A stretch of DNA of 64,000 nt from Allium sativum (taxonomy: Eukaryota; Streptophyta; Magnoliopsida; Asparagales; Amaryllidaceae): assembly GCA_030737875.1 (NCBI GenBank), contig CM060910.1, positions 67,154,501-67,218,500 of the forward strand, given 5' to 3'. The notes beneath the pieces were generated by a model. That model ran no database searches, was not told where the DNA came from, and saw nothing but the letters and a program-made list of their open reading frames with translations. Every line of letters begins with the position of its first letter. Position 1 is the first letter of the stretch. A program made the position numbers and the translations under genes. Below are positions 1 through 12,106 of this stretch, piece by piece.

Positions 1-391
1 GGCTCAGTCACTTTCATACTGCATATGCATATATGTATTTGTATAAGGATTGAAACTTGATGTGTTATCATATGGATGTTGCATTTGTATGAATGATTGG
101 GTACTCTTGTAGAAGTTATAAAATACAATTAGGAGTAATTGCATACATGATGGACTCATAGCACTGACATAATTCGCATTAAGGAGGTCAACTGAATCAG
201 TAGACCGCCTGATTTTGCATTAGATAAGGGCATGTACACACACTATGCATATGATCATGAAAGCATTAAAAATATTTTTAAGGACAATGGATGCCTGTGA
301 TTGATGGTTGAGTAGATGGATGTTGGATGTTAGGATACATTCTTCTTAACTTAGAGATTTCTGGGATGAAATCCTTTAAAGGAGGGGAGAA
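1..391 (+). mobile_element. E1: 3' internal tail of a gypsy element
   Basis: This non-coding stretch lies between the missing pol gene (off the left edge) and the 3' LTR of element E1. It is nearly the same as positions 55970-56359 of the complete element E8, including the shared run with ATATGCATATATG and the run AAGGAGGTCAACTGAATC near 180. That match is what identifies it. It ends in a purine-rich tract directly before the LTR. The match to E8 shows E1 is a close relative, so its lost coding part was probably also chromovirus gag-pol; that part is inference. Confidence 0.85.
378..391 (+). other. E1 polypurine tract
   Basis: The purine run AAAGGAGGGGAGAA sits immediately upstream of the TGTAACAC start of the LTR. 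This is the position of the plus-strand primer in LTR retrotransposons. E8 has the counterpart AAGGGGGGAGAA at 56348-56359. Confidence 0.85.
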
Positions 392-704
392 TGTAACACA
401 CCGTATTTTCTGTGAATATTAAAGTAACGAATTAAAGAATACTTAATTTTAAAAGTGGGAATTAAGCGAAACGGGTTACGCCATTGCGTTCTTCTCGAAA
501 TTCTCCTTGAAATAGAGCCCGGGTTTGCGTAAATCGGACACTGTATGAAGAAGCTATAAGCCTTAGAAGTTGGTATATGTGTGGGGGAGAATATATATAT
601 ATATATATTGGGTTTAGTACTTCAGAAATAGGTCCAGAAAGTCAAAAATGGGTTCGAAATTCAAAATCAGCAAAAAACAGGCTAGGCGGGAAAATTCCCG
701 CCAG

Positions 705-829
705 AGGGTGTCGACCCCCCCTTAAGGGGTGTCGACATAGGTGTCGACCCCCCCATAATGGTGTCGACATAGGTGTCGACCCCCCCATAGTGGTGTCGAC
801 CCCCCCATAGGGGTGTCGACCCCCCCAGA
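705..829 (+). repeat. GTCGAC palindrome array in E1 LTR
   Basis: Seven copies of GTCGAC are spaced about 15-20 bp apart, alternating with runs of seven C and short ATAGG or ATAATGG spacers. Just upstream is a separate palindrome at 685-702 (GGCGGGAA...TTCCCGCC). The array lies about 310-440 bp into the LTR, where E8 instead has GGCGCACTT hairpins. It is probably part of the U3 region. Confidence 0.8.
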
Positions 830-994
830 TCCGGGTGAAATACTTCATTTTGTATCTGGCTGACGAGGCAGTGACGAATTTATGAGTCGCAGGGCTACGT
901 GGCGACTTCTGATTGGCCTGATGACACATTCTCTTGGACTTGATGGTTTGGATGGACCCTATGTTGATCTAAAGGCTCTTAATAATCCTAGACA

Positions 995-1007
995 TCTATA
1001 TATACAC
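995..1007 (+). promoter_or_regulatory. Candidate TATA box in E1 LTR
   Basis: TCTATATATACAC is followed within about 20-30 bp by a run resembling a plant transcript start. It occupies the same relative place as TTTTATAAATA in E8's LTRs, downstream of the palindrome array and the 'gattggcct...' block. The assignment rests on position and motif only. Confidence 0.45.
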
Positions 1008-2077
1008 TCATAAACCAACCCTAATTCTATTGCTCAAAGGCTATGGCGCCATCACGTTGTTCATCCCCAAACTAGCCTAGCCGTCATTCTTCAACCTAAA
1101 TTCAAGAAGAAAATTAGAGAGCCTCAAATCAAATTAGAAGATTAGTTTTGCTACAACAACAACGATTCAATTATCTTTTATTAATCCTAGCAATGTAAGT
1201 TCACGTTATTTTCAGATTTGAATACCTGTTTGTAATTATGACATGTAATAAAATGAATCGAAGTCTATGCCTGATTGTAAGATAATGTTTTCATATTTAT
1301 CCCTATCCTTGTATTGAATCTATGTCTTAGTATGCCTTAGAGGTTATTTTTATTGATTGAATCAGGCCTATCTTTGTTGTACATCAGGTTTATAATCCTC
1401 TTTGGTTCGTGATATTATTCTTATGCCTGCGATAATGATTGTATCAGTTTATTGAAGAATCTATCTTTATTGGATCTAAATCTCTTGTATTAGGTCTGTT
1501 GTTACATTCCTATTTTTATGCCTATTCTTATTTTATGCTCCTTCCCTCTCTCTTCCGCTATTTCCTTTTTCTTTTATGAACCTGGGTTACCTTCGAACCT
1601 AGGCTGAAATCGCGAAATACGAATGATTGGAATACAGGGAATATTTTGGGTAAATATTGGGCATAACGTATTCGGTGAAATAATTGGGCATAACATATTC
1701 GGTGAAATTGTTAGACATAATTTGTAACTGGTGATTTGGGGTATAAATGTTATTGTTGCGAACCTGGGGTAAATTGAAATATTAAATCTAGATTGTGCGG
1801 AAACTGTAAATTGGAATATTAAATCTAGATTGGGCATAACTATTGGTTGGGACACCAAGCATAATGTATATTGCGATTTTGGGGCATGACTATTATTGCA
1901 AATTTGGGAAGATTGGTTGTAACCTATTTTGAATAATAACTTGTAATTGAATTTGTTGGGCATAACTTGGAATTGGAACATGACTAGTTTGGTGAATTTG
2001 GGAAAATTAGCATATAAAATCTAGACTTGGACATGTATAGTATATATGTAAATTGGTTAAAGATGAACGTGCCTAAC

Positions 2078-2165
2078 CCGAGGTTAGATTGAGTTGCGGT
2101 GTAAGACTGCCCGGAACCGCTCGACACATCCAGCGACCAGAATAATATAGATCTAATGTGAGAGG
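2078..2165 (+). other. Covarying hairpin module, E1 copy 1
   Basis: CCGAGGTTAGAT ... ATCTAATGTGAG forms a six-base outer stem (TTAGAT 2084-2089 with ATCTAA 2151-2156). Inside is the conserved apical run CCCGGAACCG ... GACACATCCAG. The inner stem is degenerate in this copy. The module is repeated just downstream and recurs in E8 and E5. Confidence 0.7.
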
Positions 2166-2186
2166 TTAGCGCATTAAACCCAAAAC

Positions 2187-2275
2187 CCGAGGTTAGAATG
2201 GGTTTGCGGTAGAAATCTGCCCGGAACCGCCCGACACATCCAGAAACCGCAAACAACAGTTCTAATGTGTGAGGT
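2187..2275 (+). other. Covarying hairpin module, E1 copy 2
   Basis: The inner stem GTTTGCGGT (2202-2210) pairs perfectly with ACCGCAAAC (2246-2254). The outer stem TTAGAA (2193-2198) pairs with TTCTAA (2260-2265). The loop carries CCCGGAACCGCCCGACACATC. Stem sequences differ from the E8 and E5 copies but still pair. Because the structure is symmetric, sequence alone does not say whether it works as RNA or as DNA. Confidence 0.8.
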
Positions 2276-2289
2276 TGAGGCATTAATGA

Positions 2290-2740
2290 ATGAATTAATG
2301 TTAATGAACAGACATGCTAAGAATGGTTGGGTTAAGTTAACATGAGATGGAAACACTTAACCAATATAACATGATGTGTGATAGGGCAACGCTTAACCAA
2401 TGTAACATGACAAGTGGTAGGGTTAAGTAACACAAGAGGGCAACACTTAACCAATGTAACATGACAAGTGGTAAGGGTTAAGTTAACACAAGAAGGCAAC
2501 ACTTAACCAATATAACATGATGAACGAGTGGGGTTAAGCTAAGGGGAAACACTTAACCAATATAATATGATGAATGAACAGGGTTAAGTTAATAGAAAAG
2601 AATTAACCAATTACAACATGATGAATGAGAAGGGTTAAGTTAATAAGAAACACTTGACCAACATGACAAGACGTGCGGATGAGTTAAGTTAATCTGAATG
2701 GATGGATAACACTTACCCAATTTGGGGGGTATACGAATAG
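2290..2740 (+). repeat. Tandem repeat of about 50 bp in E1 LTR
   Basis: About seven to eight imperfect copies of a unit built on GGGTTAAGTTAA ... AACACTTAACCAATATAACATGATGA. Each unit contains GTTAA/TTAAC inverted half-sites. E8 has only about two related units in the same place (about 50160-50280), so this array explains part of the LTR length difference between E1 and E8. Confidence 0.8.
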
Positions 2741-3837
2741 ACTCTAGGAAACCCTAGTAACGGGGACCCATTTCCGCAGTAACCCACATAGATGTATCAC
2801 GGTACCCTGAACTAGACAGGGTGGGGCACGATTACTGGACTGATTATAAGCGGTCAAAATAGCGGCAGGGGATACGTCAGTGTAGGTTCCGACGGATTAC
2901 GGGCGTGCACATACTCCGGAGTGGAAAAAGCAGGCATTGGGTACCAGTAGTTATACGCTGTGCATCTTGAATCATGTTGGATTGCTATCATAGGGATTGA
3001 TACACCTTATGGTGGGGGCAACACAGGGTACCTAAACGCAAGAGAAGGCTGATTGACACATACACAAGGAAAATTAATACAAGTAGGGAGCCGATCGATA
3101 GGGTAGTAAGGGTACATCTAACATCTTCATGGCAATTAGGCTGATTGAGGTAAGATCCTCATACTAGATGTACACCTGAAGGCTACCACAATTGCGGGGT
3201 TGGGATCACCTTATTATATAACATAGGATACTAGTTGGGACACTAGTAGGGGATACAGATCCTTTTTCACAGGATACTAGTTGGGGCACTAGTAGGGAAT
3301 ATGAATCATTCTATAAAAGACACCAGTTAGGATGCTAGTTGGGTGGTGCAGAGAAAGTAGGAAATCAGATAAAGAACCGAAGCGCATTCAGTGTATCTTA
3401 CCTTGTCATATCTAACGATAATCATTTGTTGTCTTGCTATGCTTATTATCATGGTTATGACTGGTATCCAGTTTATTCATGTCATGATGCTTTTACGTAT
3501 TTACATGTTGAAAGTCACTGGACTTACCAGGCTTTATTTCTGACTCTGTTATGTTTCACTCTCTTTTCTTCTATTTTCCCTGGCCCCTAGGTTCACAGGG
3601 AGGGAATATTACCACTTAGCTCAGTTTTCTGTCCAAGCTTGAAGATAGACGATGTATTGCTTTGGACTCTCATTTCCACAGATATGGATGGCTCATGCTT
3701 TATTCGGGAATATCATTGTCATTTCATGCTTCTTTATTTTGTTAAACAAGATAGATGCTTTGTTGTAATGGGTATTGGTGTTTAGTGCTGGAAAACAATC
3801 TTTGTACAAGTTTTTTTTACAAAGTTACTGTTTTATC

Positions 3838-3870
3838 AATAAAGTAAAGTTTTATTTATTTTCCGCTATT
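3838..3870 (+). promoter_or_regulatory. Candidate polyadenylation region of E1 LTR
   Basis: AATAAA (3838-3843) is followed by TTCCGCTATT (3861-3870), about 110 bp before the LTR end. The other elements have a TTCCGCTGT-type box at a similar distance from their LTR ends. A role in 3'-end formation is inferred from position and the AATAAA. Confidence 0.5.
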
Positions 3871-3973
3871 TAAATTTTGTCTGTTTTGTAATTTATATTT
3901 TCTATACACTTATGATGCTCCACCGAAGTTAATGCATTCCCTTTGTGAGTGACCTTAACGGAGGTGGGGTGTT

Positions 3974-3976
<3 letters not shown>

Positions 3977-4012
<36 letters not shown>

Positions 4013-5550
4013 ACCATAAAATAAATAAATAGGAATAGTAATTGTTTGTTGCGGTACAACAAATAGATACTTCGGGACTGATAAATTAAGGATACCCAGT
4101 GTAAATGGTTTCCCTTGGAAAAATATGACCGTTATGGTCATAAATGGCAATAAACTTATGATTGGAAATAAATGATGAAAAAGGGGATTATTGGGCATTG
4201 ATTGTTGTTTAATACTAAGTCCAAAATTGGGAGGCAATTAAATAAATTTCCTAGAAGGATATAACTTCCCTTATTTATATTAGTTAATACAGAACTTATA
4301 ATTAAAAGTTAGAATTGGACTAGTAGGTTAGAAATGTGAAACATTATTAACCATAGTAACCCTTGACGATAATGAATTATGTGCATATAGTATTTCTATA
4401 TAGGTGGTCTAAACTGTAATGACTTAATAACGTAGCCCACTTTATCCCAATAGGGAAAGGTATTAAAGGCTAATGGGGTATGAACCTAATAACCTTCGCA
4501 TATAATCTGCTTCCTAGGTCTTAAGTAGTTGAGGTTGAAGAGTCCACCTGGGAATAGGTCTTTCAGTTTAGGGGTCTTAAATGGCAGGTGTGTGTGGGCC
4601 TACCCAAACCTGAAAACTAAAAATGTCAGATATGACTACCTATCCTACGGGAAGTAGTAAGCGGCTAAGGGGTTTATCTAATATGCTCAGTTAGAAGGTA
4701 TAGCGAACGATAAAATACTATCTCTCACCTTATACGGGGTAAGGGTATATGCTAAAATGACAAAAGCCTTAACTTGTAGGGCCCGTAGCTAGTGCCCGCT
4801 AATTTATGTTAACATCAAATCAGTTTTCGTGGAATAATAAGCGACCAATAGATCCGCATAGGGTCTTAAGCAATCAGAGAAAATCCACCCTATCTATCAT
4901 CGATAGTGAGACATTAAATGACGAAAGAAGAGCGAATGAAAGTGTATATATATAGATAGATAGATATAGATATATAAACTCCGTAACTAGGGGTCTAACC
5001 TCGATTAAATAACCAGCCATGTTCTGGTGTAAGGGCTTCACCAATATGTGTGTAAATGATCTATCTCAGTATCATACTTTGGGAATACTACTTTGGGAAG
5101 AGTAATAATGTCGTGCGTAAACATTTACAAGGTTAGGCTAGAATCACTAACCTTGGTAGGCATACATCTTGGGTTGAACCAAACGCGATACATATATGTA
5201 TTATAACCTGTGTTTTACATTTCCTGTTCACCAGAATCTTGTTGTTCTGACCCCCTCTTATTACGACCACCAAGGCTTTCTAGAGAAGGACGTGTTCTCA
5301 TAGGTGTTTAAGTTTGGTTTTCGGTTCTCGTTCTCTCTCATGCTCGGTATTAACTAAGTAACTTATTTTAAAAAGGTAATTACTTGAGTTAGTACTAGTT
5401 TATCGTATTTTGTTTTCGTTGTGAGTTATCTTATCGTATTCTGATTATGCTCATGCTCATTTATTTGCAGGTACTAGATTTATATGCTCCATGCTTGGAT
5501 GTGTTTGAGTTTCAATTTTGTCAAAATTTGGGCGTAGAATAGTGTGGGGT
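3977..5550. other. Microsatellite and degenerate LTR-like spacer
   Basis: The segment opens with an (AT)n run to about 4007 and contains a GATA/TATA-rich run near 4944-4974. From about 5215 it has a pattern like LTR 3' regions elsewhere in the window (TCTGACCCCCTCTT near 5247) and it ends GTGTGGGGTGTTAG near 5541-5554, like the GGTGGGGTGTTACA LTR ends. I read it as an eroded LTR remnant, possibly E1's insertion target. No coding potential is visible. Confidence 0.35.
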
Positions 5551-6300
5551 GTTAGAAGCTTCATCTTAATGCTGTGGTATTTTGGGTTATTGTCTCGAGC
5601 GTGCTTTGTACCGTCCTTTACAGTCTTCCTTCGACTATTGCTTATGCAACAGAGGTGCTCGACTATGTAGCTTTTTGTGTTTGATGGTCTTGCATCTCAG
5701 CATCGACCTAGTATTGAAGCCAGTGTTGTTGTCTTCTTCAGGCATTCAAGTTAATTTTTCTCCTTGGTCATACGAATCCATGTCATGTTCTCTGAAGATA
5801 TATAGCCCCTGATTTTGTGATGCTGGTATGATCATTAGTTGCTAGCTTGTTGCTGCAACATGGAATGGTTTCAGGTGTTGGGATTGCTAGTAAGGAAAGC
5901 GTGTGGCTTTCTGTTATGCAGTCCAAGGTATTGAACAAATTATCTAGAGTTGATTTATCCCTTGTTGATTGTGAGGAAATGATATAAGTTCTGCTTCTGT
6001 TTGTTAGTTGTGTTATATAATTCACACCAGCATGATGTATGACATTATGTTTGGTTTATGCCATTGGCTATAGTTTAGTTACACAATTTTGTAATTTTGA
6101 TTAGGGTGCTACCTGCATGGAGCCTTTTAGCAGTTTTGGCGCTTTTGTCTAGCTCCTGTTTTTTAAGGTAGAATAGTTTCTTTAAGTGGTCGGTTCACTT
6201 TAAAAACCGTGTTTTGTAGTAGATAGACAATTAGCATATCTCATGTTCCCTCCTGTATTTATTATTTATAGTAATAAAAGGTGTTACGGATCACTTTAAA
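5551..6300 (+). other. Unidentified gene-like segment
   Basis: This stretch is less AT-rich than its surroundings and reads like degraded genic sequence. Two short open frames lie in different phases: 5582-5812 (76 residues, Cys/Leu-rich) and a frame from about 5832 to 5987 that includes the peptide MVSGVGIASKESVWLS from 5865. I do not recognise either product. No start context, splice pattern or domain can be defended, so it could be an old pseudogene piece, a captured gene fragment or a decayed transposon. Confidence 0.25.
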
Positions 6301-8146
6301 AACCACTCGACTCTGCCAAAAAAAATATCATCATCAGAATAGTTACTCCACTTTTAAACATCATTTTCAGACTGATTAACATGTTTTAAAAATCACTTAT
6401 TCAAATGATTACTTTATTTTAAATAAGGTTATTAAAGTGATAAATTAATCTTAAATCATTATTGAAAAACGATTATTCAACTTTAATGTAAAATTATTTA
6501 TATGATTAACTAGCTTCATTACATTACTTTGTACGATTAATTAATACGAAAAGACCATTATTAAAATAAATAATGAATTTTAAGTCCTTATAATAAAATA
6601 ATCAATTGAATTTTCAAAATTTCAACACTTTTATTTAGACGATGTGATTTTAAAGGTGAGCATAAATATAAAGGCATGTAAAAACAATACATAAATAAAG
6701 AACATCGATCATACAATATGATTTTACTTGATAATCTAAGGTCTAAACAATGTAATAAAAAAATGAGGATTTACTCCACTAATCAATATCATTTGAAAGG
6801 TATATGATTTATTTAGCTAATTTAATGGCACATACAAGAGATTCCTGTTTAAAAAAAATTGTTTATTAAAGAAATAGGTCTTTTAAAATAAAATGAATTA
6901 AGTTTAAAAGCGAACCTTTAATTAAGTAAGTTAATTTTTTTAATTTAATTGCTAATTAATATTAATTAAGACTTAATTTAAATCCCAATTCTCCTTAATT
7001 AATTCCTAATTTAATATATTCGATAATTGATTAATGATAACCCTTTTTGATTAATAATTAATTAATAATTTAAAGCTTGAATAATTAATAATTAAAATTT
7101 AATTAATTAATAATTAATCTTATTTAATTAATAAATAATTAAGAACTAAAAGATAGTTAAATAAAATTTTGAACCCTATTTGTAAAATAATTAATTACAA
7201 ATTATCCAAATTAATTAATTAAGTATAATTAATTATTAAATAAGTCATTTAATAATAATTAAACTTTTTTAATTATACTAATTATAATTCAATTACTTAA
7301 TTACACGTAAGTATTAATTATCTTTGTTAATTTATGATTAAGTACAAATTACCTTGCTTAATTAACTAAATTATCATTAGTAAATAAATAAATAATGATA
7401 GTTACTTTTAAATACTTATAATATGATTTGAATACACATTTCAAAAAAGATACTTAAGTCAAACATCTTTAGATTTAAAAAATAATTCGCTTTTACAAAA
7501 TACAATTATAACAACTATTGCTATATAACTTTCTATTGAAATAGTTTTCGAACCATAACCTTTGGACTAAAACTACCATAGAAATAAGTTTTTGAAAACA
7601 AAACTAATTAAAATTGAAAACATTTGTTATCCTTTTAGAGAATTAGTAAATAAGATTTTCTCCAAAGAATCTCAACTCGCTTATAAACTGAAAGATCTAA
7701 CTTTAACTTATATAACTCGATAACCTTTTCAACATAACAAGTATAAAATTTTGCAACCAAATTAGGCAAAGCTAAAATTTTGAACTACAAGGTGAGCTTT
7801 GCTTATCATAAAGCAAAACAGAACCACTCGAAACTTTACCAACTAGCAGCACAACCTAAATCCTAGCTTTTACCTTTGGAACGATATGATTTTGGAGGCC
7901 TTAAGCCCATAGTGGGTTTGGCCACGGAGCCTTAAGGGTTTGTCCATGAGGTCGAATCGGGTGGGTGGCCTTGTTCCTCAGAGATGGGTAGTAGAATATG
8001 AACTAAAGGTTTTAAAAAGGATTTTAAAGTACGAAGACTAAGATAGTTTGAAACTTTTGTTTATGGAAGCCATCAACATATGAATGCAGCTTTGAAAAAA
8101 GAAAGAACAAAGTTAGAAAGTGAGAAAATGAATTGGGAAAATGAAG

Positions 8147-8179
<33 letters not shown>

Positions 8180-8300
8180 TATATGGTGCATACATAAAAT
8201 TACTAAACTACCTTTCGTACTGTTCCCTTTACTACCTTTTTCCGCATTATCCATGTTGTCACCTTTCATGTACATATTAGCCCCTCTCTCTTGTCCCCTT
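6301..8300. other. AT-rich spacer
   Basis: No gene is visible. About 6900-7420 is dominated by TTAATTAA-type runs. A short GC-richer island at about 7880-7990 has GGCCTTAAG twice around a GTGGGTTTGGCC core and has no assigned identity. An (AT)n microsatellite lies at about 8146-8183. The short frames crossing the microsatellite are low-complexity. Confidence 0.6.
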
Positions 8301-11300
8301 AAATGAATACTTGACCCAACATGCTTTTATCACAAATTGTACTTTATGTTTCATAATACTTAAGGTGATGCGATGCTCAACTTTGTTATAAATGGTCTAG
8401 AATTGCATCCATATTTAATTAAACTAATTAATCAAATTTTAATTAATCCTAACCTAATTATATTTAATGATTGTATAAATATGTGTATATATTTTTACTA
8501 GAAAATTTAATAACATTTCAAACAACTTTTAGATGATAAAAGTCAAATTCAAAAAATGGTTTTTTGGTCACATCTCTGTTTTTGTCGAACTACTTACCTT
8601 TGCAAATCAAGTTTTAAAATGATTTTACCATCATTAGTTAGCACTAAAATAAGTTTATTTTAACTATTTAAAAATATATTTGAATATTTAAAATTAATAA
8701 ACATTCATAGGGAATGTGATAGAATTCCGAGTCATTGCATTTTCCTATGTTAAGAGAATTTCATCCTTGAAATTCCATTCAACCTAAACCCAAAGGAAAT
8801 TCAAATTACTCACAAGTCTGCATGATGTTCATAGATCATTCCTAAAAAACAAAAAATCTTATTTGATCCCCATTCACACACATAACTTCTCTTGTAAACT
8901 ACTTTTTCTCACTTGATTTCTTAATGTAGACTCCAACGAGGCTCTTTGATTAGGAATCTATGTTATCCTTGCATAGTTGTGCACTATGATAGAAAATTTT
9001 GATTCTATACCAACGCCCTTTCAAAATGTTTGCTGTCGAAAATTGAGTGATTGATCCTTATTTGGAACTTTGCAAAACACCTTAGAGTCATGTACTAGAA
9101 TCTTAGATAAGAAGCATATGAAAAGAGGAATGATCTTGTTCTTAAGTATTTATTTTATTTGTCTCACTAACTCCAATTCTTATTTATATCAAAATTAAAA
9201 ATTAAAATACTTCATAGAACTAACTTAAGTTTAACCTTTACAATGCTTTATTACATCCTAAGAGAATAAACCGCTATCTAGTTCAAACGTTTCTAATTTC
9301 AACCTATTTTCCCGAAGTAAATTTTAGGTCTAAATACTTGGGTTTATTCTCAAATCTCATTTTTAAAGCTTAGGTAACCCTGAAATTATACTAAACTAGT
9401 ATACCCAAATAATATGACACTTTTCCTTGCCAAAAAGAGAAATACTTAGGAAAATTGCTTACCATCCAAACATATCATTTTTCCATTTTAGTTATTTTTA
9501 GCAATTAGAACTAGATAACATAAAATTCTTCTTTTACTTTAATATTCACTTTCTAAAATAAGTAAAAATATTGTTCATACATAAAATTATTTTTCTAATA
9601 TATTCATACTTATCAAAAGGTTCAAGTAATTTTTTTAAATCAACTTATACTTTTGAGATGTTATCAAAATTTTATTTAATTAAGCAATCTTATAGAAATT
9701 TGTTGTGATAACATTTTCCCACTCGAAAACTCAAAAATAAGCACCAATGGTGTTGTAACCATTATCGGAATTATTCTCCAATAACTAAAGTAAATTTATT
9801 TCTTTTTATCCCATTCTAAATTAATTCCGAAGTACTTCAATTCATAATGATATTGTTTTTGTTATTATTATTATTATTATTCTCAAACTTTGAAACCATT
9901 TTTCCCATAGTATTAGGATTTCAGTTCTAACATTTCTACCTAAACCCTTTTTTATTTAAGACACATTTTATTAATACACTTTTTATATTAAATCAATTTT
10001 CAAATATTTATTCTTAAACTATTCTAATTTACCTTAATAACCTTTTCAATTAACAGTTAGACTTAATCCATCATTAAAATCGAACGATTTATAGTCAAAA
10101 TTTAAAACTAAATTCATATGGTGTTCATATTAAATTCGAACTAAATAATAAATACTTTTAATTTATTTGAGCCTAAATTATCTACAATAAATGATAATGG
10201 TATTACACTTGCATTTGTTAACAACTAACATATCTTAAATAACTATAACAGATTTTTTAGAAATCTTCTTTTATACGTAAAATATCGTCTAGATAAACTT
10301 ATTTCATTTACCCAATTTATATCAACCATATGCCAATTGACCCTGTATAAATATTTTAGAGATCCCATCAGTAACATTAGCTTCTCGTATTGACTTGAAT
10401 CCATAAACCACTTAACATATTAAAGATGTCCGAATTTGGTTATGGTAACTTCGTTGTTGCATCCGTAAGATTTTTGGGACAATTTTCATATATAACTCGT
10501 CTTGATCTGAGTTAATATGGAGAAGATAGGAGGAAAATACGCTCTCTCTCTCTCTCTCTTACACACTCATATATATGTTTGAGGTGGTCTTCCATTCCCC
10601 AAAGTGGTCAATCGTACCCCAATAAGGATGATATTTCAGCGAAGTGCAACTTAGATCTAGATGCTATTTTGATAAGGTGGGACTTGAACCTGGATGCTAT
10701 TTTGAGTAAGGACTATGACGTATTCAAATGGTTGTATTTCCTCTATGACGTGTTCAAACAGTTGGGTTGACTGTTGTTATATGTTTCAACGGGTGGATTG
10801 TGAGGAACAATTTGATCGAACATGAAAAATGATGGGAGTGATGTGCTCGTAAAGATTTAATCTAGTGTCAATATAATGGTAACAAGGCCTTAAGTAACAC
10901 TATAAATAAACCATATTACTAACTCTAAAACCTTATTATCTTTCCAAATAAACTATTCATTCTTCTTCAACGTCCTCAAATCCCTTTTCTTTCCCAAAAT
11001 AAAATATAATTAAAATATAATAAATCAAATTGGGAAGTATATCCAAGTAAGGGAAAAGCTAAGGAAGTCTATGCTGTTAGAGCCTAGGTTTTCCGACGAG
11101 TGAATTTAAATAAAAAGGTTAAATTCATTAGTATCAGATTTCCTCTTAGTTATTTCATTAATTAAATGTGGAACTAAATTTCTGTATCTTTTGGTTTGAT
11201 AAATTAAATCTAGTTATGTTAGATATAATTAGAGAATTGATTTTGAATTGATATTATTCAATGCTAAATTTATAAATGTTAATCTAAATTGGATTGGTAT

Positions 11301-11590
11301 AACGTTAGTTAGGGTAAAATAACTATATATGCAAATTCAAATTTAGAATATGTTGATCTAATTAGAGAAACAAACTAATCCTAAATCCTGATCCAGAACA
11401 TTTAATATTTAATTAAGTCATAGTATATAAGGTACATTCAAATGCAGAGTAATCACTGCTTGCTTTATTGTGAGTGCATAAAACCTTGGGTGTAATTCCT
11501 AGGATTGATGGATTAATTATTGGGTTGATTTTGAAAGTGTATGTTATGCATTTAACTTTGGGAATAAGGTGGTTTTAACTTCCTTACTAG
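8301..11590. other. AT-rich spacer with simple repeats
   Basis: No coding region, LTR or RNA gene was recognised. Simple repeats include a (TTA)n run at about 9861-9881 and a (CT)n run at about 10541-10559. The sequence may be very old transposon residue, but nothing in it supports a specific family. Confidence 0.55.
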
Positions 11591-12106
11591 TTAAACTAAT
11601 TGATTTGGTAACTCCATAACATAGTTTTGGACAATTTGTTGCGGATAATAATAATAATAACAACAACAACAATAATAATATGGATAAAATTCAGTCGTCC
11701 ACAACGTAAGCTAATCGGAGGCACTTTGTTGGTGCAACCTAGGCATAGGTAGTCCAATGGTGCAACATAGGATATTAGGCGATCCACTGTGGATGATATT
11801 GAAATATAAAACGGGTAAAACTCAATAGGCTGCGGTGTAGGTATTGAGTAGTCCATCTGTAGGAACTCAATTGGGAATGCTAAATTTGGTTCGGGCTCGT
11901 CCTAATAACGTGCGAGCATGTAACGTTGGAGCAGGAATAAGTAGCCAAAGATTGATTCGAGACAGGAGGGATTCTGTTTGTGGCGATATAGAGCATGCAA
12001 CATTAGAGTAGGAAATAAGAGCTCCATGCTCCGGTGGCGATGACAAGAGTGGTGCTTGGTCCTGACCGGATCACGGATAACTTCAAAGTATATAAGAGAC
12101 TGCAAC
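11591..12106. other. Unassigned segment with imperfect direct repeats
   Basis: It contains an (AAT)n/(AAC)n microsatellite at about 11646-11681. Two related runs follow, GAGCATGTAACGTTGGAGCAGG near 11915 and GAGCATGCAACATTAGAGTAGG near 11991. The direct repeats suggest eroded retroelement sequence. No gene is visible. Confidence 0.4.

Larger units (their letters stand above)
392..3976 (+). repeat. E1 3' LTR (3585 bp)
   Basis: The LTR starts TGTAACACACCG right after the polypurine tract and ends GGTGGGGTGTTACA, giving TG...CA ends with an extended inverted terminus. It shares blocks in the same order with the LTRs of E8: about 430-560, 2070-2285, 2740-3070 and 3500-3976 match 48150-48260, 49930-50150, 50280-50640 and 50790-51249. 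Between these blocks it differs by a GTCGAC array (705-829) and an expanded tandem repeat (about 2290-2740). The 3' flank is an (AT)n run, so a 5 bp target duplication cannot be tested without the missing 5' end. The small reading frames inside are Ser/Pro-rich or low-complexity and are not credible proteins. Confidence 0.9.

Noticed and set aside
583..607. AT microsatellites here and at 3976-4007, 8146-8183, 15088-15104, 33068-33117, 36084-36123, 40250-40266 and 59888-59908 as regulatory elements
   Set aside because: Simple repeats are scattered across unrelated elements without consistent position. They are noted as microsatellites only.
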